Source of the DNA: Pteria penguin
Taxonomy: Eukaryota > Mollusca > Bivalvia > Pterioida > Pteriidae
DNA: 64,000 bases
Reading direction: 5' to 3'
Assembly: GCA_035048485.1 (NCBI GenBank)
Contig: CM068585.1
Location: 56,043,910 to 56,107,909 of the forward strand
Part shown: positions 49,366 to 63,150 of the stretch, piece after piece
Layout of the letters: every line of letters starts with the position of its first letter
Numbering within the stretch: the first letter of the stretch is position 1
The notes under the pieces: generated by a model
Database searches by the model: none
Told to the model about the DNA's origin: nothing
The model's input: the letters and a program-made list of their open reading frames with translations, nothing else
Translations under genes and position numbers: made by a program

Positions 49366-51587
49366 TAGTAAGAGTCAAATCGTGTAATTTACATATACAT
49401 TTATATATGGAGAAATCAAAGTAGGTAACCTTCTAGTATAGAAGGTGTCAAATCTGTGTAAAATGATCGGCAGATACAAAAAGGCCAAATGCAGGAGAGG
49501 ATGTTTTTTTCTCTTAATGATCAGCAATTTTAGTATGTATTCCAGTGGAATGCATCGATCTAGAACTAAAGCAATGTAATACGCCATTTCCAGGTTGGTA
49601 TCTTTTATCAGAAAAATCTTAAATTTCAGTGGAAATGTTTTCTGTATGATTCATGAAAAGTCAAACGGTGATATCTATTCAAAACTTGAAAGACAAATTT
49701 GCACCTCGAGTTGTAATTATTGACATTTTATTTTTGAATCCTCCATGTTTGTCAATAGTCACATGTTTTTATGGATATGACTAAGAAGTAGAATACTCAA
49801 CAAGACACTTACCTTTTACTTATTGTAGTGGAGTAATTCAGGCAGGATGGGTAAATAATAATGCAATATATACAAGAAATATAATTATTACCAAATATAA
49901 TAAATGTTGTCCTCGGTCTTCATTCCTTTCTTGATTATTTTGAGATACTGTATAACTTTGAGACACTGTGACCTTTGGAGTTGACTTTGTAAGTAAAAGA
50001 TTGTGTTTTTGTATGTGTGTGTTTTATATCTAATATAACATACAGGAATGTAACAAGGTTGCATAAAGTATGTGTTTAGTTTCAATAGAGAGTACCAATA
50101 TCTATAGCATGATAAATCGAATATGAAAGGGGAAAACACAGTATAATATATTCTATAAGTTAACACATGAATAAAAGGATTTCTGAGAAAAGCCAACGAA
50201 ATCATTATTTGCAATATTCCGGGCAATCCTGCAGCTTTATCTATAATTAGATTAGAGTTATCTTTCTTGTCATCAACTGCATTTGCTTTAAGGAACTCTT
50301 TGGTGCAAAAGTCCAATCGTAAAGCATGCTCAATTCCGGACACCACTTAACATTATTGCAAACCCCGTCGAGGGTTTGCATATTACGTTGTTGTCTAATC
50401 TGGAAATGCGCATGTGCGACATGATTATGCTGCATGCTGGGAAAACATAGCCTCTAAAATGTAGTTGTTTTACTTTAGAGGTCAGGCATTATAAGTTTTT
50501 ATTGTCCATGACATCGATATTTCTAATGCGCTTAAAAGGAAAAGGAGTGCAGAAGAATACCCTTGCTTTCAAAGGCAATGCTCATTACCAAATCAACGTT
50601 ACAGTTGAGCGTTCCAATCGAATAGTATTTACCGTACTTTCAAACGCAGAAAGGAGTATATGAGGATCGAGCTTTTAATAGGATAGACATTATGACTTGG
50701 GGGTGATTTTCTGTCGTGAATGCATATAAATGATAGATAAATCTTGCATGCAATGTATTCTAAAAATAGAAAAATACTTTACAATACTTATTTTTAAATA
50801 AATTAGTGGATGCCACAATAAAGTATACATGCAACAAAACGCAATTCATTATTTAAGATTGATTATATGTTTGATAACACGTCAACGTCAATGTTCGTAA
50901 CTTCTGATGAGTGTAACCAGCACTAAACTACTGATGAAACAATGATTAAATTCCCCGTTATAATTTAAAGTCAATATTGTGAGACTTGGTACATGCTTAA
51001 ACCTTTTTTGCGATACTTGCAAGTAGACATTTGAAATTATTAACCCTCTTGTTATTTCCTGTAATCTGATTGGTCAATCAACCATGTTACATTTTTCAAT
51101 GTCACACGGTTTTTATATAGGATATAAAGAGAGGGTGACATTCATAGAAAATGTCACATGCGCAAAATTGATGTGCGGACGATTCATAGACCGAGAAAAT
51201 TATGGCATATCTCTTTTAGTAAAACGACGTTAGAACTGATGTCTTAGAACATGGTCACGCGATTTTACGTCACATTTTGACGTCGCCGCGTTTGCGCCGT
51301 AATAACAATCCAATGTTAATGGAACTCTCCAGCTGATCAATGATCGTGTGTAAATGATTTGAAATCGTTGTTGGGAACTCGAGATTACAGGTTTATTCAG
51401 TAGTTACGTTATTAATCAGTATATCATAAGACGATACGCACACCACATTTAAATGAAGGTAAGACAAATATCTTAAATTATCTTAAATTAATACTCACAC
51501 TTAATTGTGGTTTATTCTGTATATTGTATGACAATTGGTATAATAAAATGAGTATTACATTTTTGACAGTTTGACATGGCATATTGT
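49366..51587. other. Noncoding, no recognised gene
   Basis: AT-rich. A 152-residue minus-strand ORF (50346-49888) has no domain, repeat or signal I recognise and looks like chance. No shared repeats noticed. Confidence 0.35.
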
Positions 51588-51639
51588 CACCCCTCGAAAA
51601 AAACCTGTCCACCTCGGTCGACAATGTTTTCTCGGGGTG
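51588..51639. repeat. Hairpin with CACCCCTCGAAAA arms
   Basis: CACCCCTCGAAAA and TTTTCTCGGGGTG are inverted around a loop that itself contains GTCCACCTCGGTCGAC. Looks like a small foldback element or the remains of one. Confidence 0.6.
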
Positions 51640-52329
51640 TATATAGTAATCTGTATATTGTAATAGACCTTGTTTAATCAGTGGAGTTATTTGTAAAGTT
51701 GTCGTTATGGTAATAACTTGAGGGAAATACAAGCTAAAGCTGTTTCCAATAAACATATTTACCGTTGGCTCACTTTATGAAATTGAAAGGAATTTATTAT
51801 ATCAACTATAAATAAAAGTCATTTGTATACGTATTATCGATTACAATAGAAATATAGGGATGATTGAATATAGTATTCCATGAGACAGTAAAGTGAGAGA
51901 CTGTCGTCTTTACAGTAATCCTGGGGATAACCTTGGGACGATCTAAACGTCCTACTCTTTCCTACAAACTAAGCATTGGCGTTTGAACTTCGGTCAAAAA
52001 CCAAAGGGGACTCTCTGGACATCATGACATCGGAGGGTCATTTTTAGTATGCAAAACAAAATATCATGATGCATATTATTTCATCACCTTGGAATCACTG
52101 TATTGGTCGACAATTGGATGAAAAAGAATATCATATTTGCTTTTTAATAAATTTAATTCCCTATTAAGGAAAACAAAGCCTTGACACGATCAAAGATCTG
52201 AGCTCGGCTTACAGACGGACAGAGCAGGGTTTACTTATGTTGATGTCGCCTTACATATTTTTGTTAGCAACATATTCTTTAAACGTTTCTTGTATAATAA
52301 AATTTTTATGAACTCTCTTCTTGAGAAAC
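51640..52329. other. Noncoding, nothing recognised
   Basis: AT-rich, no repeat or exon identified. Confidence 0.3.
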
Positions 52330-52640
52330 CTGTTGATCCTTCTTCTCTACAAGAAAGATTATTTATAAAGTTTTAAATGTGTGTCCTTTGATTGTGCTGC
52401 TTTTGCGGTGATTGGAAAGGTGGGCGCCCGTAAACCGGTTAACCACACCAATTGAGTGACATTTGTTTGTTGAGCGTCCTAAGTCGGTATCGTAACCGTG
52501 GCACAATCAATTTTATTTTTTGTTTTTCCACGTATATTATTCTATTTTCATGTTTTTCGTGCATGTCCTTGGTGATTCATGTCATGCAGTTTTGTCAGAT
52601 TTCGTCTGTTTTCTCTAATAGAATTTTAAACGTGCAATGT
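52330..52640 (+). repeat. Dispersed repeat segment S, longest copy
   Basis: Includes GTAAACCGGTTAACCACACC, CCTAAGTCGGTATCGTAAC and CTTGGTGATTCATGTCATGC then TTTTGTCAG. Parts recur at 10115-10190, 15485-15600, 36990-37110 and, inverted, 63880-64000. The protein, if any, is not recognised. Confidence 0.55.
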
Positions 52641-53393
52641 AAAAGATATGGAGGTGTGAAAATTGTTATCAATAAAAACCGTGATAAAGCACTTAACTCT
52701 CATTTGTATAAATATAGTGTAGCACTAGCCTCCATCGGATTTCCATGTAAAGTTATTCGGTCCACATGAAAACACGGACTCTCGTTCCTATCACGAAATT
52801 GTCAAATATGTTATTTAATATCATTGTTGCTGCTACGTGTACGACGGACAAACTAAGGAAACAAACAAAACGATTTGAGATGTAAACGACTGAATTGCTA
52901 GTGTATGATATCTCTGATACCCAAGGCTTACAGGATGTTTATTGTTCTGGGGGTTTTGTATCCTGGCATATCATTACCTCGGTAGGTTTTCTGCCTCGAG
53001 ACCGCTAGTTCCGAAGTTACAAATCTGTGTTGCAGGACATGGTTGTATGTAAAAGATTCTTTACAAAAATTAACATTAATGTGTAATGATCCAGGCAATA
53101 AAGCAGATGTGACCATAGAGAAATAATCTCGTTAAACACGAAATTCATTTTTATTTTCACTTTTGAGTGTGCCGTTTTATTCAGTTTGTAGGCCAGAATC
53201 GAAAATGTGAAATTTGCATGTAATTAAACAATAAAACATTACAAAATAACCATGTTGAGTATTATACAGAAACAAGTGAGGAAATAAAAACATTATCGCA
53301 GACAAATAACATTTCACTACATACATTTCATCATTAAACTTGTTAGAGTTGTCGCGCTTTTCAGCATGTAAATAGTTGCAAAAAATAAACACA
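52641..53393. other. Noncoding, nothing recognised
   Basis: Short ORFs on both strands without domains. Confidence 0.3.
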
Positions 53394-53517
53394 ATAAACT
53401 CGGTATTCACTAAATATCGGTCTCCTGACCTTCTTCTGGTGAATTTATTAGAATTGAATTTTGATAAATTCGCCAGAAAAAGGTCAGGAGACCGATATAT
53501 AGTTAATTCTGAGTATA
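53394..53517. repeat. Long foldback hairpin
   Basis: Arms 53415-53448 and 53464-53497 are 34 bases with two mismatches (TATCGGTCTCCTGACC / GGTCAGGAGACCGATA) around a 15-base loop. Weaker pairing extends the arms to about 55 bases. Could be a foldback MITE; a small-RNA precursor is also possible. Confidence 0.8.
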
Positions 53518-53719
53518 TTTTTCTTTATTTTATGTTACTGCCCTTTGGATGACTTTTGAGATGTTAAATAGTTACAGTTATCCCATGCATATTATAGAAA
53601 TTCGTTGAATACGTATCCGAGTCTCACGTAATTCCTATATAAAATATATTGATATTAAATGGTCTGAGTAAGAATATCCATTCTAAATCTATATCATATA
53701 CTTTATGATAAGCTGTCAT

Positions 53720-53920
53720 TTTGGGGCTAATATGTGTCTCGATGTTCTGTTTCTCAGATGATACAGGACAAAACGATGTTTATGGTTGGGGTGGTGCATA
53801 AAAGATCTCTCCCTATCTCGGGTGGGTCAGGCGTGGCGCGAAAAGGATCTCTTCATGCCTCGGATGGCTTCGTTGCATTGCAACAGACAAGTGCTTTTAC
53901 CGTATACTTGAAATAATAAT
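53720..53920 (+). mobile_element. Degenerate SINE body
   Basis: GATGTTCTGTTTCTCAGATG, GATACAGGACAAAA and GCATAAAAGATCTCTCC line up loosely with the body of the SINE at 24217 and 59798. No head or tail is left. Confidence 0.35.
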
Positions 53921-54752
53921 GTAGTAAAAGTAATTGTCAATCAATTTCTGTAAAACTGAATTTCTTCTTAGTCCTTCAGAGAATTGTGAATTAGTGAAAT
54001 GATGATGCTCATCGAAAGTATTTGAAATAAGTAACAAATATACTTAGATTTCATTTAGTCGATAAAATAACTTTTGTCTTAAAATGCACTGAAGTGTACA
54101 GCTTTCACTGGGTGTCTACTATGTTATTTAATGACGATGACTTTATAATGTAAAAAAGATGTTTATATTGTAATTTTTGCAATGTGTCGTAAACTTTTGT
54201 TTTGTTTCAATCCCTAATTCGACCATTAATTCTGCAAATATACAACCAAAATTCTCAATATTGTGCTTTTTATGTGAAAAAGCCACCAATAGTCAACAGA
54301 GATTCTCGAGCCAGAGACCGACGATGCATTGCAACGTCAATGCAGAGATATAAAGAAGGCAGACAGTAAATGACTACGATTGATCGTAATGTAATTCATT
54401 GTTTACTATTCAGGTTTATTCGTTTGAGATGGATATCTTTGCTGGATCTGCATAAATTAACATGTATCAATAGTTTTGAACACCCTTCTATTGATCAGGA
54501 TCTGTGTTGATATTCCATTGGCAGGGACATTGAAGCTGATGTTATCGGTAAGCAGTGACTGCATAACATAGAGGCAGCGGTGCGACACGGACTAATCAGC
54601 TGTTCTCTATTTGTATATCAGTATCATTTACATATGATGCATTAGGGCATGCATTATGAACACACATCTGTTTTCATGCAGTCAGCCTTGATGTCAACAA
54701 ACAGAATTAACTTTTACAATTAAAGTTATTCCTGACTTATAAGTGTGTATTT

Positions 54753-54774
54753 GGGGGGGGGGGGGGGGGGGGGG
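54753..54774 (+). repeat. G22 homopolymer
   Basis: Uninterrupted run of 22 G. Such a run could form a G-quadruplex and is also a place where the assembled length may be wrong. Confidence 0.9.
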
Positions 54775-54819
54775 CTTAAAACGTGTGATACCAGTAATAT
54801 ATTGCATATATGGAGCAAA

Positions 54820-54872
54820 GCCGGTGTCATTCAGCGGATAAGGTGCTTGGTTCGTAACTGAGAGGTCACTAT
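54820..54872 (+). mobile_element. SINE head fragment
   Basis: GCCGGTGTCATTCAGCGGAT and AAGGTGCTTGGTTCGTAAC match the tRNA-like head of the other SINEs. The sequence stops matching after GAGAGGTCAC, with no B box, body or tail. Confidence 0.6.
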
Positions 54873-55199
54873 TATATTTCTCTATATAAGACCTATTTCT
54901 TGTTATGGACATGAAGGAACCAAGAGCTGCAATTTATTATTATCATTATTACTGATGAATTATTCCCATTAATACAAAACATTTAAAAGGAATATATAAA
55001 ACAAATAAGAAAACAGAGGAAAGGTTAAGTTGGAAAAAACGATAAAAGGACAGTTTGAAAGTAAGGAGAGTGAAATCAAGTGCACCTGAATCAAATAAAA
55101 TGACAAGCATTCCCGATGTATATGCATGAACCTATCATTAGAATATATACACACATCCATATAGAAAGTTATCAGGCTTCACTGTTTATATCAATCAGT

Positions 55200-57085
55200 A
55201 TGCAAAATTCTAATTATATTTAATACGAGATGTGACTTTCTTAATGCGCCTCCCTTTAAAATAATTCAGCAATGTAAGGTTAGCTTTCTTTTTCTTCCAT
55301 TGTTTTACAATAGTATTCATCTTTTGAATCATTTCGTTATAGTTAATTTCAGTTATACTTTCAAGATTCACATCAAAATGTATTCTAAGCATTTTTTTTT
55401 TCTATGACCCCATTTCACCGTCCATTAGTTGCAAAGTTTACCATTGCTAAATAACTTACTACCAATCTATACGAATTGTTTTTCCAGCACACAAAATAAG
55501 TAAATATGGACAGCCTCTTGTAAAAAAATATCTAATAAGCATCTACATTGATTACCTTTAGATAATTATTTGCATATAACTAAAGTATCAGTTATTAGAA
55601 AGGATCATCAACGTTAAAAAGTTCTAAAACCATATGTAAAATCTTCCATGACACAGAGTCAATTGCTTTTCGAAATCGATAAACAGTTAAAGACCGGGGA
55701 TAATCTCCTTTTCTGTAAAATTTAAAATATCACATTAACCTAGTGTTTTTTCCTATATATCTTCCTGCAATAAAACTGTTTGTTCTTTTCTTAACAAATT
55801 TTGGAGTGTACGTTAAGTCTGTTTGTTCCTGATCCTTTTTGAACTAAAACCATCTGACACTGGGATTTTACTGATTGTCATAGTCTTCAAATCTATCGTG
55901 GCTTCATTGAAGGTAATATGACCATGACATTTAACTTTTTCCATATATGACAGATGAGGAATATCATATTTTTAAAAAGTTCTGGGACCAAATCACTGTC
56001 TTCAATATCCGTAAAATCTCTCGGTATACTTTAGGACTTCAATTTGTACATTAATTATTATATTATTACCTAAAATCCAGTTTTTGAATAATGTTATTAA
56101 CATAGTTTTGGGATTCTAAATTCAAAAATTATTTACTTGGTTTTTCTCTTTCCTCTAACCATGTAACACGTGATCGTATTAAGCTGCCTTATACTTCACC
56201 TTTATACAAGTTTTCTTATTCCTGTTTTCTCGGAATAAAAGCTCTGTATTGTTTTAGGTTTTCTTCCAACTTTTAATATCTCTTCTTAATATCTTTTCTT
56301 ATTGTTATTACATTGTTTATTTTGTATGCTGAGTATGAAATTGATTTATCTCTTATTTCTATCAATTTTGTTTCTAAAAAGAGTTGGTCATCCACAATGA
56401 CGTGAAGTTCCGAGGAAAAAATTAGGTCATTTATATTATCAAACTTATAAACAAGAACAGCATATTAATTTATAACATTTGAAATGAGTTGTTTATTTTC
56501 TCTACATATACCTCATCGTATAACAAACATTATTAAATTTCCAAAGACCTTTACCTCTAATAAAATCGTAAATTTTCAGTTTTAATCTAATAACACAATG
56601 GCCTGATCTATAATTAGGTTCAATCAAGCTAATCAAAAGATTTTCTGTTATAAGAAAACGAAAGAAATCTAGCTTGTTTTAAACGATATTTTTCTCTATG
56701 TATATCTTTTAAGTTTTATTATTTTTGGAAACAGTTCTCTGTATGGTTCAATCATTTTCATTTCATTTTTAATTTCCAAGAATTAATTCCTTGCTTGTGG
56801 GTTATTAATGAGTAGATAATTTATGTAGTCCATATCTGAATTCTGAACTCAATTAATATCACCACAAGCTATTATATATTCACATTTAAACATGTTTATT
56901 TCATTAAATACTTTAATATAGAATGCTGTGTTATTATTATTTGGTCCATATATAAAACAGTTGAACCATCTACACTAAGTTGCAAGATTAAGAAGTTTCC
57001 AAATTCATGTTCTGGGATTGTTTTTCTATTCTATAATCAAAATTACTGTTAAACAGCATACGGACACCTCTAGCATTAGAAGTAA
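55200..57085 (-). pseudogene. L1-like LINE relic, endonuclease and reverse transcriptase
   Basis: On the minus strand, in order: an endonuclease-like stretch (SNARGVRMLFNSNFDY near 57080-57030, then NFLILQLSVDGSTVLY in a shifted frame), the RT entry motif (KIPVSDGF near 55870), RRYIG..NTRL, RT motif A (LFIDFEKAIDSVSWKILHMV near 55690-55625), a decayed GCP..LFVLCAE-like block (about 55530-55480), then FDVNLESITEINYNEMIQKM at 55380 on. The order is that of an L1-type ORF2. Several stops and frameshifts break it, and the YADD region between about 55480 and 55400 is lost. Start and end are not defined. Confidence 0.65.
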
Positions 57086-57103
57086 AGGGTCTGGGAACAC
57101 GAG

Positions 57104-57135
57104 GAGATCCCCGTCCTGTAAGGATGGGGATCTTC
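57104..57135. repeat. Short hairpin
   Basis: GAGATCCCCGTCC pairs with GGATGGGGATCTTC around TGTAA. Confidence 0.6.
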
Positions 57136-57716
57136 TTATTCGTTACTTTCGTATTTTACATTTAGTAAAATGAGTACATATGTAACTTCCATAAATAAAC
57201 ATTAGCTTTACAGGTTATGAAAACAACATTTTTCCTCTTTTGAAATCACCCAGTCCTTGACAATATACAATTACACACTAAAACATCATTACCCATCCAT
57301 GACTATTTCGACCACAGTACAAACATACCTTGCATTGATACAGATCTACAGAATTAAGGCAATATTATAACCAATATCACGAGATTGAAGTAATTATTCA
57401 GCGTGCTTTTTTTATACAAAATCAAAATGTGTACGAATAATGAACACTGATGGTACATGTTCAAGGTAGAGTAAGAAGATAGGAGAGATATGAAAAAAAA
57501 AAATACAGAATCACTAACTATAACATGCTCAAGGACGCATGGCATATGTGACCGCATTTTATCATAAAATTGAAAATTTTTCATTAACAAAGTAACACTT
57601 TTAAATAGAAGAGTGAAAATGGAAACAAAGAAAATCAGATGCGGACAGACGGACAAACAGATAGACATTACCAACCTATATACTGAAATTACCTTGCAAT
57701 CCGTCTAAAATTCAGT
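57136..57716. other. Noncoding, nothing recognised
   Basis: A 106-residue minus-strand ORF (57674-57354) is AT-rich and hydrophobic in parts but has no recognisable domain. Confidence 0.3.
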
Positions 57717-57835
57717 AAATATGTACCGATATGTAGTTTGCGTGGTAATCATGATATGGTAAGTAAGTTGATTTTAATATGTACAGATATGTAGTTTGCG
57801 TGGTAATCATTGTATGGTAAGTAAGTTGATTTTAT
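57717..57835 (+). repeat. Tandem duplication of about 59 bp
   Basis: ATATGTAGTTTGCGTGGTAA and ATGGTAAGTAAGTTGATTTT occur twice in a row. Confidence 0.85.
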
Positions 57836-58294
57836 ATTACTGATATACAGAGAAGAGTGTATAATACAATAAGTATATTTTCGATTTTCGATACTCTATT
57901 GCCCAGTCCTTTGATGTGGGCACTATTAAAGACGTTTTATTGCATTATGAAGACATTAATGACAAACAGATATCTTTTATATATTCTTATGATTTTGTTA
58001 CTTCACACAATACACTTGCGATAATTCTAAACATCTTTCAAATCCAATATGTACACCAGTTTACTACCTTGTTACTGGTATCGCTGTGTTCGCAATCAAA
58101 TCATCGACTAGGTTTCGTAATAATTGCCGACCTGTGCCGTATTCCTCGTCGTCCCGAATGATATCGACCGGTTTTGTCCGTGAAACTGTGAACAAGTATA
58201 CAATGATCTAAACTCGATTTAGACATGCTTTCATATATAGGTCTCGCACCTCCTTCAGGGATGTCACGTTAGCCCCGGACGCAATAAATAAATA

Positions 58295-59312
58295 CAGTGA
58301 GGTGCAGTCCTAACATAACATTATGTTAACGTCGCGTTAACGTAAAGTTTGCTTTCCTCGTGCGCTCAGGACTGCTGAGCACACGCGTTTGCGTTAACGC
58401 AGATTTCCTCGTGAACTAAATTTTGAGACTGCGTTAACGCGCTGGACTGCCGCGTGAACGTGCCTGAAAGCCACGTTCGCTTGATTACAACTTATATAGA
58501 GAAGGATTTAAAGGAGAATCGATATATACATTGTATATTTAAATATAAAAACATATTACTGTGTGCATGTAGATATATATTTAGAATCAAATAAAACGCT
58601 TACGAGTAAAGGGGTGAATTTAAAAAATATTGAATACAATTTTCGAACATAGAATATAATGAAATTTATTCTTATTTTAGGGTAATAATAATGATAATAA
58701 TAATAATGATAATAAAATTAATGAAAGGAATAATAACGATGATAATCATGGTATTCATATATCAAGAAAAATAGCTAAATTAAAAAAAACCAATTGTAAA
58801 TACATAGATAAGAAAAATACATAAGTAAATTATAAATAAATAAACAAATAAGAAATAAATACATAATTTTATTATTTAAAAAATAAACAAATAAAATAGA
58901 ATTAGATTGTACTTTTCGTAGAGTCTTTATAGTATAACCTGACGAAGTTTTTCATAAATACCTGAGTACATGTCTACGCGGTGATTTCCATTATTATATT
59001 ACATATGAAACCCTTAATACGGGGTGTCACATTTAATGCACGTATATATGGCGAGATTTGCGGTAATTTAATTAGATTCCTTTTATTTTCTCCATCTGCA
59101 CCACTGTAAAGAGTATTACAAATGTAACCATGTAAACGCGCGACTGGACTGAGCGCACGTGGGAATAAATCGCGTTAACGCGAATTTCCTCCCGCGTTAA
59201 CGCAAGGAGCGCACGCGCGTCCGGTCGAGCAGTCCTAGCACGTGTGCTAAAGCAGTCCTCGTGACTGCTTTTCGCGTTAACGTGAATGTTATGTTAGGAC
59301 TGCACCCATCTG
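58295..59312. mobile_element. Tc1/mariner-like MITE, longest copy
   Basis: 1,018 bp, TA-flanked, ends CAGTGAGGTGCAGTCCTAAC and reverse complement GGACTGCACCCATCTG. Subterminal GTTAACGCG modules in both orientations match 33191-33893. The AT-rich centre has no transposase. Confidence 0.85.
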
Positions 59313-59797
59313 TAAGTAAATAAAAATTTCCTTCTTGGGTCACTGCATTCGAAGTGACAATTTCCAAATTTCTGGGTTTTATTTATAAGATACAAGTATT
59401 CGTGAATCTGGGAACCTACACCACGCAGTTTTTCCGTTTGGCATGATGATTTTTTAAATTGTCATATAGATGGTACTATTGCTTTCGATTTTCGGCGACA
59501 GCTGTCGGTTCTTGAGCAGCGATAAAGAATGGGATTGTTCCATTTGCACGGGTTTTTGTGCCTGTAGGATCCCATGCTTAAAAGTACCGTTTACTTATTT
59601 CCCCGTGATGGTGTGATAGGGTTTTTTTTCTATTTGCAAAGGAAATATTCCATTCCTATTTATTTGTACAAATTTCACGTTGTCTACAGCAAGATACTGT
59701 GTGACAATTAAACGGAAATGCAGTTGTAGACACAGGCAATCGACTAACCCTTAATATAGTTCGTGATAGATATTCCAAGTGAAGATATCTATATAAT
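59313..59797. other. Noncoding, nothing recognised
   Basis: Unique-looking sequence up to the SINE. Confidence 0.3.
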
Positions 59798-60075
59798 TAA
59801 GCCGGCGTGGCCTAGTGGTATCGCGCTCGCCTCCTGATCGGGAGGCCGGGGATCGAGTCCCGCTCTGGTCATGCCGGTGCCCTTCTTTCGAATGAGACAG
59901 TAAAAACCGAGGCCCCGTGTCATGGTATGCATGGCACGTTAAAGGTCCCTCACTACATCGGGTGTGTCGGTTGCAAAGGTCAAAATTTGTGTTCCCCGCA
60001 TCAAGCAGATGCCGTCACCATATACGTGAAATATTCGTGGTGTGACATTAAACAAAAATCAATCAATCAATCAAT
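59798..60075 (+). mobile_element. tRNA-derived SINE, full length, clear target duplication
   Basis: A box GGCCTAGTGGTATCG, B box GGGATCGAGTCCC, body GTGTCATGGTATGCATGGCA, and tail GTGACATTAAACAAAAATC plus ATCAATCAATC. A perfect 12-bp TATCTATATAAT flanks it (59786-59797, 60076-60087), so it may be a fairly young insertion. Confidence 0.9.
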
Positions 60076-60109
60076 TATCTATATAATCATACCAATTTCA
60101 GATATACAG

Positions 60110-61885
60110 ATTAAACTTATTACAGATTTTCACTTTTTGCATCAAAAAGATGAATATTAGGAACCTATACCAGGAATTTAATGCAACGAAATATGCAACC
60201 AATAGGACAGTGTGCATATTAAATATATTTCTTATCTACTGCATATTCCTACAAATAATTGGAAAAGATTCAGTAATGATTCAACATCGCTTATGAGAAG
60301 GAGTTGAAACCCCACTCCCTTTTTCATACAAACACAAGGTATTAACGGAAGTAAACAAAGTATTCATTCGGAATTGGAGCTATAGATAGGAAATGATCTT
60401 AGAGATTTCTTATTTATGTCCTTATTTCCAGTATATATACTTATAGTGAAAGGAGAGAAAGATGTCTCCGTTAGCTTCACGAGAAGAGTCGTCGGACATG
60501 CTAAGTAAAATGTGAAGAAGAACTATAGATATCAGTATATATCAATCAAATCCAGTCTTCGTAGTTCGATGTCAGAAAATTACATTGGATATTTAACAGA
60601 ACAGTAAAACAGTTTAAATCAATTCTATTACCGGTGAGAAATTATCTTCTTTTCATAGGAAAACAGTATGGATAGATTTATATAGTTGTCTATGTAACTT
60701 GATGTCTTGCGTATCTCTTAGATGTGAGAGTGCGACTCCGAACGAAAATAAGCCGAAAGGCTTACCATTATTGTCAGTTTTAATGAAATATCCAGCACTT
60801 TAAGGCTTTAAGAATGTATATATGCAATGCACAACAGTAATGCAGATGCATGCGAGTATAAAAATACAATGTAAAGTATCCAGACGTAGCCAATAACAAT
60901 TATGCTCTCAAAGTTTATACACAAACAGGAGAATAAAACTTGTTCACATTAAAGGTTTTATTTCACTTGTTTTAGATACATCTTTAAAATGATCGTATTC
61001 TGCTATTTGATTTAAATAAAGGTTTTGTCTTCTATAAAAGTAAAATAATGCGTAAACGCAACTTCCATTCATCTGTTCCTTGGATCTCCTGGTTTTTGTA
61101 ATTAACCTTTTACTCATTTATTTTCTTAAAAGTTATCTGCAGTTTAAGATTGGAGTTTGACGCCTATCATTTTAATTGATTCAATACAATAAAATATCTT
61201 AATTTATAAACATTTACGAATTCTGTATAACACTTGTTCCGCGAGCATGTTTTACGAGGAAAGATGAAAGAAAATAGCAATCTTCAAAACGCAAACCCAC
61301 CCACCCACCGCCCGAAATACACATTTTGAACGCCTATACGGGTGTTAGAAGAATATTGGAGCCATTCGTGTATTTTAGAGTTCAAATATTAACGTAAGTT
61401 GCTATGATATACGTTCTTATTACAAAATATTTTATCATTATTTTTCTTAATTCATGAGATCTTTAATATTTTACAGGCAACAAAAAACAATATCACACGA
61501 TGAAGCCAATTTAAACAATAAATTGATATAATGTAGAAGCTGACAGAATAACATGGATAAAGTTTCCCAGTGCTTGCTGTTGTATCTTTTAGATTTTCAC
61601 TCTCTGAAAGTGATGATCTTCATATAAATTGTTATATAAAGTTTTACCATGGATCTTTCGGAAGAACACTTTCGTAGCAGATAGTTCAGCCTCATTCATA
61701 TGCTCACTGATTTTCCATCGGATTATATATATATTCAAATCAATATCAAAACAAGTAGAGAGCTTCACACAAATTCCTGAAACTCAGCCTACTCTAGAAT
61801 CTAACCTAACAACAACGAGATGATTTTATCGATGCTACTTAATAGGCGTAGCAAATGCCAATCTCATGTCATATTACTGCGTTGC
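60110..61885 (+). repeat. Segmental duplication, copy B (paired with 5520-7690)
   Basis: Direct-orientation partner of 5520-7690, lacking the 270-bp tail-motif insertion and several small stretches. Homology stops near CATGTCATATTA, after which the two copies diverge. Confidence 0.75.
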
Positions 61886-62199
61886 ATTTAAATATACCAT
61901 GAGGTCAGCCGGGTACACTGTCTCTGTCGCAAGTCAATTTTACCATTAGATAAAATTTAGTGTTTGTAGCGGAATCACAAATCCATATGTGTGACAGTGA
62001 CTGACAAATTTAAAACAGATTTGGCGATGACGTTACATTACTCAAGTTATATTTTTTCCAAAAGAAAGCCTAAGTCGTCTAACCTAAGGGGTTGCTACCA
62101 TTTACGTTGCAATATCAATAAAATCGTTTAATTTGTAAAAGTTTTTTCACTTGGGTATTGAGTTTAAATATGATTCTACACACTGTTGTGTTCCACTGA
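61886..62199. other. Noncoding, nothing recognised
   Basis: Unique-looking sequence between the segmental duplicate and the microsatellite repeat. Confidence 0.3.

Positions 62200-63150
<951 letters not shown>

Noticed and set aside
49888..50346. 152-residue minus-strand ORF as a gene
   Set aside because: No domain, signal, splice context or repeat support; plausible by chance in AT-rich DNA.
50890..50950. CTGATGAG followed by GTG/CAC and TAAAC as another hammerhead
   Set aside because: The required GAAA is TAAA and no stem III or stem I partner could be found.
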